Shown: positions 44,760-56,952 of the stretch, piece by piece
Layout of the letters: each line of letters opens with the position of its first letter
How positions within the stretch are numbered: position 1 is the first letter of the stretch
Origin: Stachybotrys elegans
Taxonomy: Eukaryota > Ascomycota > Sordariomycetes > Hypocreales > Stachybotryaceae
Length of the DNA: 64,000 nucleotides
NCBI GenBank assembly: GCA_020746835.1
Contig: JAGPNK010000001.1
Span: 3,162,001-3,226,000, forward strand
Reading direction: 5' to 3'
Position numbers and translations under genes: made by a program
Notes under the pieces: model-generated
Databases searched by the model: none
What the model was told of the DNA's origin: nothing
What the model saw: the letters and a program-made list of their open reading frames with translations, nothing else

Positions 44760-44800
44760 AAAGGAACAAAAGGAACAGAGGAACAGAGGAACAGAGAGGA
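44760..44800 (+). repeat. GGAACAGA-type short tandem repeat
   Basis: About four units of AGGAACA(G/A)A in tandem. Simple-sequence repeat with no attached gene. Confidence 0.6.
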
Positions 44801-45757
44801 GCCTGGGGCGGCTGCATCCAGCATCGCCACGAGCGCGCTCGTGTGTGCGTAGTCAAAGGAGGACCAAGAATCGGGTGTGCAGTTTCTCCATAAGGGGTCC
44901 ATTGGGAGGGACGTCCAAGTTGGCAGCGACGCCATCTGTAATCTGAAAGACAATCAGAACGATCAATGCATGAAGGCTGTGCCGGCCGGGATAATTGCCT
45001 AATCGGTCATGTTCCCCGCGCAGCATCCCCACGTGGCTCCTTGCGAACCAGGTCACTCGTCTTCTGGCACCCTACCATTACAGGAGGTCAGATATTATGC
45101 TGCGTCTTAAAATGGTCCATGATATCGGCATGGGCTGTATAGGTGCCTGACGCCGAAGCCCGTTTCCTTGCTTCTGGTCTTTTTCGAGATTGACATGTCT
45201 TGGCGGTTCCTCTTATCAAGCGTGCGTACGTACGGTACGGCACTGCACGTCTACGCCCACATATCAACGCCCGGATGACGTGCTGTTATTACATGCTGAG
45301 TACATACATAGTCCTCCTGGCACGGGGGGTGAAGGGTAGAGGGGGCGGCTTCGGAGCTTGGGTCGTGAAGCACTCTCATTTACCTCCTCCTCCTCCCCCT
45401 CCTGGGAGCAGCTACCCGCCCGTTGTGGCCCGTCGTGGCCCGACATGTGCAGACGGCGGCTCAGGGATATTCCATTTGGGGAATGGTTTTCAGCCTTGGG
45501 CTGGCTGATGACAGCTCTGGTGCCGATGTGGCTTGCAGGGGGGCTGTCACTCTCAGCCAGTCAAACCACCCCAAGGGCCGGATTCACACGAGGGACCATA
45601 TTCAGTCGTCAGGAACCAGCAGCATGTCGCGTGGCGTGCCTGGATACTCTAATCCAGCTCGTCAACATGGTTGCCGAAGCGGCCAGGGAGGGGAGTGAAA
45701 CATTGGTTATGAGTTTTGAGCAGGTACCGCGAATTGGGCATAAGACGGATGACAGAC

Positions 45758-45800
45758 ATCACACACACACACAGCTCACACACAACTCACACATCGCATC
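45758..45800. repeat. CA-rich microsatellite
   Basis: Imperfect CACACA run with CTCACACA units. Confidence 0.75.
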
Positions 45801-48800
45801 CACAAAGGTTTCTATAGGCCGTGGACGACTCGACTCCATAGAGTAAGCTAAGGGCAATCAGTCGGTGAAGCAGCAGTGAAAGGCGCATGGCTAGCGGCTC
45901 TTAGCTGCCACTGGAGGGTTTCTGAAATCGTTCCGCCATAATAATCGTGGCATTTGGAAGCGTCCCGATTGATCGTCGCTAGGACCAGGTAATGTAAACA
46001 AGCCAACGCTACGCAGTTGTTTCACGTTATTGATGTTGATTGTCAGGTATTCGTCAGCAATTGAGGAGGAGCTGTTCGAGATGGCAACTTGCAAAAGGGA
46101 TAAAATCGTACCATGGCGACTCGCGGCGACACAAGTCGGGGGTGCGGCACTAGCAAGTTCAGCGCTGATGCACCCCCGCGCTCAGTGGAAGCCCGCCGTC
46201 CATGCTGGATCGCTGGCCAACCATGAGGGCAATCACATTGATGCTGGTCCATCTGGCTGATCCTTGCAGAGCGTATACTGGCCGCTAGCGAGGCAAGTTG
46301 AAGCAGCGTGACGGCCAGCTGGAGTCAGCTAGTGGGGGAAGAGGCGTGAGAGAGAGGGCGTCGAATTGTCGGTTCACGTATTCGGCCCACGATGTGACGC
46401 CGCTGTGACGCCGCCGCCTGGCTCTCGGGGCATCATCACGAGAGGTTTGGGTCGAATTGAAACATCTCAGTACAGTACATGTTGATAGAATCATTTACGG
46501 TTAGTGATCAGCCATCTGATCGCGATAAGCGACACGGTTCTTGAGCCCCATTAGAGACACACATGAGGAAATTCTGAACGAAGATCAACAGCAAGTGGAG
46601 AGGCATGGATCTACCCGTTCTCGATCCGGATCCAAAGCGCCGGAGTCAACCCCCAATTAAAAAAAAACATCAACGACGACGATCACACATATGTGCATAC
46701 ATACATGTACAAACGGCCAACGACCGACCGACCTACATACCATCATAGCACGCGTATTATTCACCTTGAAGAGGCAACACGACCGAAAGGGGGGCAGCTC
46801 AAGAATCCCCTGTTCATGCACGGAGCAGTTGCTACCTTCATACTTTGGGTAGCTCGAAATAGGTGTGATGAGAGAGGTGGGAGGGGGCCAATAACTAGGT
46901 AGCGAGCGAACAAGGACAAGAGGAAAGGAAGGATGTAGCGGGACGGGAGCGCGCCGGCCTGGTGATGGGGTGGGAGCACTGGACAGGCAGACAGGGTCCG
47001 TGTATGTGTGTGTGTATGTGGTTTTGATGGTGATGTTTTGGGTGTGCTCATGGCGTCAAGGTGGTGAGATGGGATGCGCCACCTCTATTCATGGGCAGGG
47101 CTCCAGGCGCAGGCTTAGGCTCGCGTCTGACTCGAGCCTAGCCAGCGTGCGAAATGAGACGTTATTCGGACGACAGGAGTAAGATGGCATGGCTTGCAAG
47201 AGGAGGCAGGGCTGAATAAGAGTCAAACGACTCGTTGACAAGACGGTGACGGTGACGGGGACGGGCCCAGAACGAAAACGTGTCAGAGGTGGGCCATGCC
47301 ACGCCCGAGGATACGATACGGGCTGAATGAAGAGCATGGGTCTACGGGGGCTGACGTTGGGTTGAGGTCTGGCTGGCTGGACGTTTAGGATACGGAGGAA
47401 AGAAAAGGAAAGGAAGGGAAAGGAGGGAGGCCACCAGATTCAGTTCCTTCCCCCTCTTTGGTGCCCAAACCTTAAGGTAGACGGCTTGCTGTGAAAAGCT
47501 GGCTAGCGCGGCCTGCTTGGTTTAGCTGTACCCAGAGAGCTGGGACCGGCCACCGCAACAGCGGAGGAAGCTAGCGGGAGCCCTAAAAATGCGGTGGCGA
47601 TCTCATCAAAGACGGCGCGCTAAAGCCCACGAGGCAAGGGGAGCGACTTTCTATGATGCGGCGATGCCAAAAAATCACCTACCCACATAACCTAGGCGAC
47701 TAGGTATACAGGGGAAATGCGATGGGCCCGTAGCTAGGGACATAGGTGTGATAAGGCAAGGTGAGCTAAGGTAGGTAGAGGCTCGTGTTGTGCTGAGAGG
47801 AGGGACAAAGTCGCTGATTCGTCGAGTTACGAGCATGATATGGGCCCCGTCGCAGCGCGGCGAAGCAGAGCTGCGAGCTCTATCCATATGTGATGAGTGC
47901 ATGCATTATCGCGCGCTCAACTCGGCTCTTTGCTTCTGGCATAGCATGTCCACGATGATGACCTGGCTGAGTAAGAAGTGGAAAGGGGTCAAAGCAATGC
48001 GGGAAGAGCAGGAATGCATAAGAAGGTAAGTAGAGGCAGATCAGCGCGTGGCTGCGGAGTAGACTGTCCGCAAAAAGAGAAAGCTTATCTCATATCCGCG
48101 TGCTAGTCAAGGGCTAGAATCTAGAATAGCCTGCTGGACCTGGAGCAATGCAGGACATGCCTGGCCTCGAGTGTGTGTGCATACCAACCATCCATCACCA
48201 TCAAGGGGGGACAGCCTGCTGGCCGGTCGGCGTAGCGTGGCGCCGCGCCGCACGAGACCCAGCCTACAAGCACCGATCTCCGAGCTACCTAGCAGCTTGG
48301 GAGGGCGGATAAAAATGCGATGAGGGCACCTGACTGACTGGCCTCGGCCTGGCTGGGCCGGCAGGGCTCACAGGGTTCACCGTCGCCCGTCGCCCGTTGC
48401 CCGGCGTGCTGGGAAGCGCCGGTCGATAAGGCGAGCGACGAGCTGTTGTCGACGATGGATGAGATGATGAGATGGGGAGGCCACTGACCGGGGTCCGGCA
48501 GGCATCAGCACGGCTCAAGCACCCTAAATGGCAAATCATTCGTTGCCGCGGGTGCACATGGTGCTGAAGATATGCGCGGTACCTCGGGTCGACTTGTGCG
48601 CTGTTGTATCCTTGGCGCGAAGAGATGCCGCATCGGGTACGCGAGCCCGTCACACGGGACCAAGTCCCTGCTAAGTCCCTCCCAGACAGCTGGGTTTATT
48701 TCGGCAAGGCAGTTCTCCTCTCCAGCTGTGTAAATTTGCCCAGCACATCCCGTACATACATTTGCATTCAGCCCCTCGAACGTCAAATGTCATCGCATGG

Positions 48801-48830
48801 CAGAGCATGGCATGGCATGGCATGGGGAGG
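48801..48830. repeat. GCATG(GCATG) pentamer repeat
   Basis: About five tandem copies of the pentamer CATGG, forming a short microsatellite. Confidence 0.7.
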
Positions 48831-49115
48831 GGGTGTGTGCATGGCAGGTTTATTTTTACAAACCCAGACATCATCCTACTTATCGTGACATGCCCTTCTT
48901 TCTTTTTGGCCCAGAACCATTTCTGTTTAAATTACGAGCTTAGCTGCAGCAATGCTCGCGACTCGCGTCTATGTACTTTGCTTCGGATGAGAGATAAGCA
49001 AAGGAAAGAACAAAGCAAAGCCTATGCGTGGATAGAAGCGAGAGAAGGGGGAAGGGATAACCCCATCTTGGCCCATGCAGAAAGTGTGGCTGACTGTCTC
49101 TGTTCTGGGTCCCAA

Positions 49116-49228
49116 GGGCAAAGAAAGAAAGAAATAAGAGACAAAAGAGAAGAAGAAAAAGAGAGGAGAGAACATGAAAGGGAAAAAGAAAAGAAAAACA
49201 GAAAAGAGAAAAGAAGGAAGAAAAAAAC
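49116..49228 (+). repeat. 113-bp near-homopurine tract
   Basis: An A/G-only stretch broken by very few pyrimidines. It is capable of triplex (H-DNA) formation. On the minus strand it reads as a polypyrimidine leader-like tract. Confidence 0.75.
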
Positions 49229-50810
49229 ACACCGGCGCCGTCGTATTTGCTAGCTCGAAGAATGGCGCTCTCCGTTGCTTTTGGAGAGCGACTGTGCGTG
49301 AGTGCGTGTGCCGGTGCATATGCGGACTGCCTAAAAGAGAGGAGGGAGACAGGACAATAGGCCCCCAAGAGGGCGTGAAAATCGGTCGCCTTAGCGCTCC
49401 TCGGGCCCGGTCGGCCACGTGCGGATGGAGGGTGGGCGGGGGTGCAGTTCTCTGTTTACACTGTACATTCTCTGGGCGCTGGAGCTAGGCTGGGCTGGGC
49501 TTTCCGAGTTCTGTCTGGGTGCCAGGCTGTGGCTGCCTGCTGACGGACGGACTAGCACGCTCTCGGGCTAGAACAGCGTCCAGATCGGACGAATGACAGG
49601 GTGCAGAGGGTCGAGATGCTGTATGGGCGGGGCTGAGCTAAGCCCATCAGGTTCCAGCCCCCCCTTCCCCCCAGCCTTAGCACCCACCTCGACCACAACC
49701 AAAACGTCGTGACGCTACTTTACCCTTTCAACCACACTTCCAACGTGCGTGAGCACGTATGCAATGACACACCGGTTCACTTGTCATGGCGCTCTCCCGC
49801 GCAAGACTCCATCAACCACACAACGCTAAGACGGGATATCCTCCGCCCCTGTCCATCAACAAGCATAATCAGCCCTCGCCCTCCTCCTCTCGCCCCTCCG
49901 CCGTGTGTCCTTTTTTCTTGGTCCCCCTGTCGCCGACATGGGGCGTGATAGCCATTGTCACGATGTCCTCCTCTGAGCAGCCCCGACATCCATCGGGACC
50001 GGTGAATACACGTATCTGGTTATTCCCCGCCCCTCTCCCTTTCCCACGAGTGGAGATGTTGCCCAAGCAAGCTGCATGTACCTGATATGACAGACAGCAA
50101 GCAAGCACATCTCGCAATGCAGAAGGAATCCTAACCATGAAGTCTACCAGGACTCGTATGGCAGCAGAGACAATCCTAACCACAGTCTTGGGATGCGAGA
50201 GCACGCCAGCGCAGCCAAGGTCAATGCTCGCAGATCTCGGAGCAATATTATGCCTGAGTGCGCTTCGGCCCGTCAGTCGCAACCACATCCTCTCTTCTGT
50301 CCTCACATCCTCCGAGCTCCCATCACCGGGCCTACAGACGCCTCTCCGCATGTCAACGTTCAGCTTCATGCAGCAATCCCCTCAGCTGAAGATGGCATCG
50401 GTCAATTCGACCCGTCCAAAGCCCTTTTCTCCCCCCCCCCGCGCCATCCGAGTCAGCTGCTGGGTAGGTGTCGTAGTTGGCATACCCCTCCTAGGCCCTT
50501 TACACTGTGCAGTAGCTCCGTCGCGACCCAACGTTTTCATTCGCGAAGGTGGTTCTCTCGTCGGCCGGGCCATGCTGCCGACCGTGGGAACACCTCGAGT
50601 CAGGCGCCTGGCGTCCCGCTGGCTCGGCCCTGCATGTCACTGCTCAGGCCCTGCCACGTCGACGGTGGCTGTCCGCGCATCACAACACCTTGAATCAGTC
50701 GAGCTTCTAACCAGAGAATTACTGAATCTTGGCCGAATGTAGGCATCGGGTCGTCCAACGGGCCCGCCCGCGTCTCCAGTTCCGTTTCCCTTGCGCCCTC
50801 CACCTTTGTT

Positions 50811-50849
50811 CCTCGCTCTCTCTTTCTCTCTTTCTCTCTCTCTCTCCCA
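50811..50849 (+). repeat. CT-rich pyrimidine tract
   Basis: TCTCTTTCTC-type run. A second tract lies at 51027-51062. Confidence 0.7.
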
Positions 50850-51026
50850 ATGTATCTGCGACAGCTAGTCGGCCCGCTCCGGTCTTGCCAGCGCTGTTTG
50901 TTTTCCCTCGCGCAATATGGTAAAACGGTGGCTCGTGACGGCCCACGATGGCTTCAAGCCACCGCCTTCAATCTCCCCAACTCCGACCCAATCGCAAGCC
51001 CTTGGCAAGCGCAATTAGAGTTTTTT

Positions 51027-51062
51027 CTCTCTCTCTCTCTCTTTTCTTTGCTTCTTCTTTGC
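51027..51062 (+). repeat. CT dinucleotide tract
   Basis: (TC)n run followed by TTTTCTTTGCTTC; same type as 50811-50849. Confidence 0.7.
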
Positions 51063-53027
51063 TTACACGTGGTTCTGTTTATTCTTGCCTTCGGATTTCC
51101 ACCCGTTGCTTTTTTCTTACTTCCACCCCCTTAGGCCCCTCCCTCTTGGGACGCTGTGGAAATTGCGACAATGTCACTGATGACGCCGCTTCCTTTCTCG
51201 TGATACCCTGGCATGTTGACCGGATGAATCTGGTTCTGAGAGGTTGGTTTCCGGTTGAGCGAATTCACTCGTTTCCAGCTTCAGACATCATCTGGTCACC
51301 CCATGTGGGAAGCGGTTGACGAGAAGCCTGAAACCTGCGGATGTCAAACCAGTCTTTTCGCTGCCTGGCCTGATTCCCCACCTCTCCGCCATCCTCCCGG
51401 ACCGTGGTTCTCGCGGGGTCCGCGCATGTGCAACGGCAAGGGTATGAGACGTAGCTATCGTCCCCCGACAGGCTTGAAGCTGTCGGCTATCAAAGAGAGC
51501 AAGTGTCCAGGCTGGAAAGTGGGTGTTTCAAGCAACTCTTTCCAAGGAATTACCAGCAAGCATGTGTCCCGATGTTTAAGCGATCCAACATCTCCCATGA
51601 CGGCCCTGTCTCAATGACATCCAGACATTGGCAAATCCGCTCTTCGGCCTTCGCTTCCATCATACCCCTTGGGTCGTGGACTTGGCTAGCTCAGAGGGGA
51701 CCTCGTACCTGCAGGAGACAACATTAACATTAGCCACAATCCCGTACTACGCGAGCACGGCGTCTTGTCCTGCTCCGGGACCTTGCATTAGACAAGCCCG
51801 CGGGCAACGCCCATCAGACGCCACAAACTGGGAACTTGTGTACCAACTAGTGGGTGTATGACATGATAAGGAGACGAACAAAAGGCCGACCGGCTGGGCC
51901 CCCCCAAAGCAATCCTGCCTCGATCGTTCCCGGGTCGGGAAAAGGAGGTCGGGCAAGCTTCCAGGCACCAGGCACCAGGCGCTCGGGATCTCGGATCAGT
52001 AAATCGGCGACTTTTGTGCCGCCGTGTCAAGCTTCGGAACGACTGTTCTGGGGCCTCGTGGACAAGTCCGTTGTTTGTAGTGGTATTTCCCGGTACTAGT
52101 TTCTCATGTTTGCTACTGTTTGTGTTGTCGTTCGGGTGAGTTGTGGTAAACAACCGTATGAGATGAGTAGATGTGCGTTTGGCTGGTCATTTTTCTCTTC
52201 CTGGTCGAAAAGAAACAGCGTATGATGCCATACTCTTTTGCGATTCATATTAGTCACTTTGGGAAAACTCTCAAGATGCTATGGCGGTAGCCCGGCACAC
52301 GATGGCTGATCGTGCAACCATCCAGCATGACCTCACTCATAGAAACGCCCTTGATAATCACCCCCCCGTCACAGCAAACAATGTCTCAGTTGAAATCCAT
52401 CAGCAGCTTGCCAGCTCGGCAGATGCAGGGCGGTGGCTCCATCTCGTAAAAGGGAGATGAGGGTATCACAAAGCTGCTGTGCTACCTTTGTCTTTGACAT
52501 GTCCGTCGTACCGGGCTGGGCGATCGCCTTCGCATCCGGAAATGGCAAGCAACCGAGACATCCCTTTTTTATTCTGACCCGGTGACTGATGGAGTTTATT
52601 GTGTCCATGTCTCGGGAGCTGTACCGAAGAGGGGAAGTTCGACAACCCTCCACTGCAGAAAATGGAGGTTGCTGGGGGCTGCAACATCCATGATAGATGG
52701 CTGGTCGGACGAGATTTCTACAATAGTTAGTTCCCCTTTATTTCATTCTGCTTGTCTTTTTGTGTTTCTTCGGAAGAGATGATTTTTTATATATGATCAC
52801 ACCGATCTATCTATGTAACCTCAAATTCTCCTGTGAACATGCGCATGGGCAAGTATGACGTCCTGTGAGACAGTGATCTTCAAGTCATTAAAGTAAGATG
52901 GAAGGGGTGGGCGGAGTGATATAGTCCTCTTTTGTTCATCAGATGGTCTACCGAAGGGTAAGTGTGTCTATCATTGTCTATGGAATGTGGTACAATATTT
53001 TAGTTGTTCTGACTCCTCTAGGGGGCT

Positions 53028-53876
53028 CTATCGCAGGGCATTCGAAATCTCAATCGTCACCTTACCATCAGCTTGCTCGACAACCTTTACCGACTCAAGG
53101 TCCTTGACGACCCAGTCCGGTCCGGCAGCAAGTACCTGCTCGGCGGTATGGCTCGTGACGAGGCCGAGGACCTTACAGCCGGCGGCCTTGCCGGCCTTGA
53201 TGCCCGCGGGGCTGTCCTCGAGCACGAGGACCTGCTTGGAGGCGTCCTGCAGGCCGAGCTTCTCGCGGCCCATGAGGTAGCACGTCGGGTCGGGCTTGCC
53301 GTTCTGCACCGACTCGGCCGTGACGAGGTGCTCCGGCACGGCGAGCTTGAGGACGCGCAGCCAGCCGGTGACGAGGGGCGTGGTGCCGGAGGTTACGATG
53401 GCCCAGGGGGCGTGGCGGGCGATGAGGTCGTCGAGGAGCGACCTCGCGCCGGGGATCTCCACGGCGTCGTCGCCGTAGTTCTTGGGCAGCCGGCCTTCCA
53501 TCTCGCATACATCTGATTTCACAAGTCAGCGCCCCTGGACACCGCGGAGAGTGACGTGAGCCTTTCAGGTCCATGACGTACATTCCCAATTGGCCTTTTC
53601 GGGAGCCAGGATCTTGAGGATGTCTATGCTACGGCGCCCGTGGGAGGTTTCTAGGATGACTTCTCCGGATACGCCAATCTCCTCGCCAACACTGGGTGAA
53701 GGGGGCGGCTGTCAGCGGTGGTTCAGGGGTAGGCACAGGAGGTAAGGATGGGCGCACGTGTGCCAGTGCTTGATGACGGCCGGGGTGGAGTCAATAATGG
53801 TTCCGTCCATGTCGAAGAGGAATCCATCAAAGGAGACGTGTTCCGGAGGCGAAGTATACTGAGGTATGGAACCCAT
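53028..53876 (-). CDS. GPP1: HAD-family glycerol-1-phosphatase (GPP1/DOG-like)
   Basis: Three exons: 53758-53876, 53582-53691, 53028-53512; 237 residues, phases 2 and 1 at the junctions. HAD motif I is FLFDMDGTIID with nucleophile Asp22 and Asp24; motif II is AIVTSGT; motif III is the Lys of NGKPDPTCYL; motif IV is VLEDSPAGIKAGKAAG. The segments HGRRSIDILKILAP and LPKNYGDDAVEIPGA match yeast Gpp1/Gpp2 closely. Known role: dephosphorylates glycerol-3-phosphate to glycerol, the last step of osmolyte synthesis, in the cytosol; close relatives act on 2-deoxyglucose-6-phosphate, which the sequence alone cannot exclude. Length is slightly under the yeast enzymes. Confidence 0.92.
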
Positions 53877-55482
53877 GTTGGGTGGTTGTGAGTGAGGGGG
53901 GCGTGTTTGTCTTGTTTTGTGTGTGTGATGAGTGCCGCAAGACTTGGTGAGCCAGGAACAGGAAGCGCCTCGGAGGGGTTTGGCTGGGCGGTGCCGATTT
54001 GTCTGTGATATCGGGGAACAGGCGCTTTTTGTTTGATTTGTTGGGAGGATGGTTGTTATAATAATGCTCGAGGTGAGGCTATAAGATGAGCAGCAGGGAA
54101 CAGGCCCATCTTGGAAGGTCCGGCCTGGGGGCGGGGTATCCACATGCGGATTAGACGGCTCTTTCGTGTTGATGATGGTGATGAAGGTGCTGTTGCCGTC
54201 ATTTTTATTTTATTTTATTCTATTTTATTCTTATTTTGATAAGGGCTTTTGGTATGTGTGTGATTGTGATTTTTTTTGTCTCGCATCTTGCATGACAGGC
54301 CAGAATAGGGTGTTGTCCATACGGATAGGATGGTTCTCTTAGCGAAATATGGCATGCTTTAAATCAATCAGTAACCCGATATAAAGGTGGAATATGAGCA
54401 AGGACGAAATGTGAAGCAAACCACCAAGTTCTCTTAATAACGCAGCAATACTTGATATGCGCAACCCACTGACATACAAATTGGAAACCCATCCAAACGG
54501 TTCTAAGTCATGATACACCACGAACCATTCCTCCAGGGTAGACAAGGCGGGAGATGCGGGGTCGAGCAAACGCACCGAAATGCATACCATCAGGCGTGGA
54601 AAGCGACAGGTGATCTCCTGTCTCCTCAACAGCTGGCCAATAGTCGAAATGGCGACTACGCTGCTACTCCGTCCGGCGTGTTTCTCTTCTGCATGTCTTT
54701 GCCAGATGGTGCAGCGACGATATAAATAACATTTGGGACAGGTTATTCCATCTTTGCGATGGGGGGGGGGATTTCATAAATACCCCTTTGCCGTCACGCA
54801 GCTGTCATATGATCCTTCTGTGCTTACCAACTCTGTGCACGAGTCTGCTGTGAATTTCCAGCTTCTTATACATATCCTCGGTGTAAACCTCTTCCCATTA
54901 GGCGGTAGTGTTCAGGCTGCACGCTATACAGTTGGTCCAGTTCTGGCCGGCCTGCATCGTGGTTGCAGGTGCCTCCACCTACCTCACTTGCTGGACCTGC
55001 CCAAAAAGATCGTCAACCTCGAGCCTTCCCTAGAAAGGATCCATCAAGTCCAACGGCGGCAACAACTACCTAACCACCTGTCTCCTGCTAGGTTAGTAGA
55101 ACCTCCAACCTGCATTTGCCTGATCTTCCATTTCATCCCCAGGTCAGCCGCCCCCAAACCTACTCCAGCCACGTCCTCATCACATCTCCTCACCTCCATC
55201 TCCATCTCCATTTCCATCCCCATCCCCATCCTGCACGTTGGCCGCATACGACCTAGATCATCCCAGTCAACCACACACAGGCACACGACGTCATCCCTGG
55301 CTTACCCAATACGACAATAACAATATGCGACGCATCGCCCGCGTCTTTATTTAGCTTCCTCGTCTCTGATTTGTTTCTACCATAGGCTGGAATCCTCTCA
55401 TCTCCTGAGCCTGTGTATCCGTCAAATACGCCGCCCCGGACACTGATATCTGCTTACCGGCTGCACTGGCACGCTGGGGAAA
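53877..55482. other. Divergent intergenic, GPP1 / pyroglutamyl peptidase
   Basis: About 1.6 kb with promoters for both flanking genes. No supported gene. Contains a TTTTA-type AT-rich run (about 54205-54240) and a CCATCT/CCATCC tandem repeat (55194-55231). Confidence 0.5.
55194..55231 (+). repeat. CCATCT/CCATCC hexamer repeat
   Basis: About six tandem hexamers in the promoter of the pyroglutamyl peptidase gene, 250 bp upstream of its start codon. Confidence 0.75.
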
Positions 55483-56498
55483 ATGGGCTCTCGAGTTGAT
55501 GAACGTGAAGAAATCACCGTCCTGGTGACGGGATTCGGTGTAAGTCGGCCCTTGAATGAGTGAAGGGATATCTATGGCGGCCCACTAAACAAGCCATGGT
55601 ACTTCCACGCCATGGCATATCGGGTTCTATATCGGCATCGCATGGTGTCACTGAAGTGAAAGCTGATGACGGATGGAAATAGCCCTTCCTCGATACAGCT
55701 CCCGTTAACCCTGCATGGGAGATTGCCAAAGACCTGCCCGCCTACCTCCCTCCGCTCAACCCCAAGGATCCCTCTGCCCGGCAGGCGTTTAGTTCACGGC
55801 CTGTCCGCATCCTCGTTCATCCAGAGGCCATCCGTGTCAACTACCAGGTTGTCCGAGCCCTCGTCCCCGTCTTCTGGGAGATGTACCAGGGCCACCGCAT
55901 CGACTACACCATCCACATTGGCATGGCTGGCGCCCACCCTCACTACCAGATTGAGCGCAAGGGCCACCGCTCTGGCTATGTCCAGCCGGACGTCGATGGT
56001 TTGATTCCTGACCTTGATCGTTATTCGCGTGGCAAGGATTGGGTCTGGTACGGGCTGCCCGAGTGGCTCGAGACCGACTTGGATATGCCCGATCTCCTCT
56101 CACGCTGGAAGGCCAACAGCCCGGTATGTCGAAGTCATCCTGGGCCCTCAGCTGCTTGAGTGCACCGTGTATACACCGTCAGGTATTCGTTCCATTCTAC
56201 TTGCTGACGCACGTTGCAGATCGGACTGGACCTGCGCATCTCCGACAACGCAGGCCGATATCTCTGCGAATTCATCTACTACTCCTCCCTTTCCTACCTT
56301 TACAAGCACCAGAAGGAGCGCAACGTGGTGTTCCTGCATGTCCCGTCGGATGCATCAGATATAGCGGTAAACCGAGGGCGAGAGCTCGTCCTGACCCTTA
56401 TCCGGTCGCTGGTAGAGAGCAACGAGGCCAGGTCGACCAGGGAGGGCCCAAGGGAGCACAAAACAGTTGAAAATGGTCCGGCCGAGGTGCCGTCGTGA
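55483..56498 (+). CDS. Pyroglutamyl peptidase I (peptidase family C15)
   Basis: Three exons: 55483-55539, 55683-56123, 56220-56498; 258 residues, phase 0 at both junctions. The first exon ends in the family opening VLVTGFG, completed by PFLDTAPVNPAWEIA after splicing. The catalytic triad is visible: Glu110 in YQIERKGH, Cys182 in DNAGRYLCEF, and His206 in VVFLHVPSD. Known reaction: removal of N-terminal pyroglutamate from peptides, in the cytosol. The fungal form is longer than bacterial Pcp because of an insert around 125-165 (the SGYVQPDVDG to SRWKANSP segment) and a polar C-terminal tail. Confidence 0.93.
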
Positions 56499-56952
56499 AG
56501 AGCTTGATCAGCTGTATTACGCGCAGCCTCAGATAGGATACTAAATGAGTGTATAGTGGTTGGTTCCTGGTTTGATCTCCTTGGGGCTGTTGCCCATACA
56601 TGTCAAACATTTACATCCCTTGGATCTGCTCCTTGAAGATGCATGTCTCGCCAAGACGAAGCGTGCTTGTCCCGGACTTTTTCTTCCTTTTTTGTCTCCA
56701 ATCTGCAAGGTACCAGAGTCATGGATGTGGACAGGTCTCGATGTCCAAAACTGTACAGTATAAACCCTCGCCAACTACGTAGTCGGCTGCTCCTCGCTCT
56801 CCACTTTCAGAAACTTGCCCGCCTAAAGAAAACGACTCATCTCAAGCGCTACAACAACACCTCGCCCTCCCTTTCTCTACCCCCCCAAGTCTCGGATATC
56901 CTACCATTTACATACCGAACAGTCCACAGCTCCCTCCTCACCCATCGCCATC

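Larger units (their letters stand above)
39190..44999. other. Gene-poor region upstream of the homeobox gene, part 1
   Basis: No frame here has recognisable protein features or a convincing exon chain. The first kilobase is rich in CT and CA repeats and probably includes the homeobox 5' UTR and promoter. Separate entries give the TACCTACATGCAGG direct repeat, G-run block, imperfect palindrome and T/C tract found here. Confidence 0.5.
45000..49999. other. Gene-poor region, part 2
   Basis: No supported gene. Contains CA repeats (45758-45800), a GCATG run (48801-48830) and a homopurine tract (49116-49228). The longest open frames (under 170 codons) have the composition of chance frames in GC-rich DNA. 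Confidence 0.5.
50000..53027. other. Gene-poor region, part 3
   Basis: No supported gene. Two CT-dinucleotide tracts (50811-50849, 51027-51062) occur on the plus strand, as is common in fungal promoters or leaders. The last few hundred bases would contain the GPP1 3' UTR. Confidence 0.5.

Noticed and set aside
45358..45846. 162-codon plus-strand frame
   Set aside because: Runs through a CA microsatellite and lacks any recognisable domain.
50137..50742. 201-codon plus-strand frame
   Set aside because: Overlapped by another equally long frame in a second phase; neither shows protein-like patterning.
39190..53027. Possible RIP-degraded transposon or biosynthetic cluster in the gene-free region
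   Set aside because: Not AT-rich, no TpA-type degeneration, no terminal repeats, no reverse transcriptase, transposase, PKS or NRPS fragments were seen in any frame.
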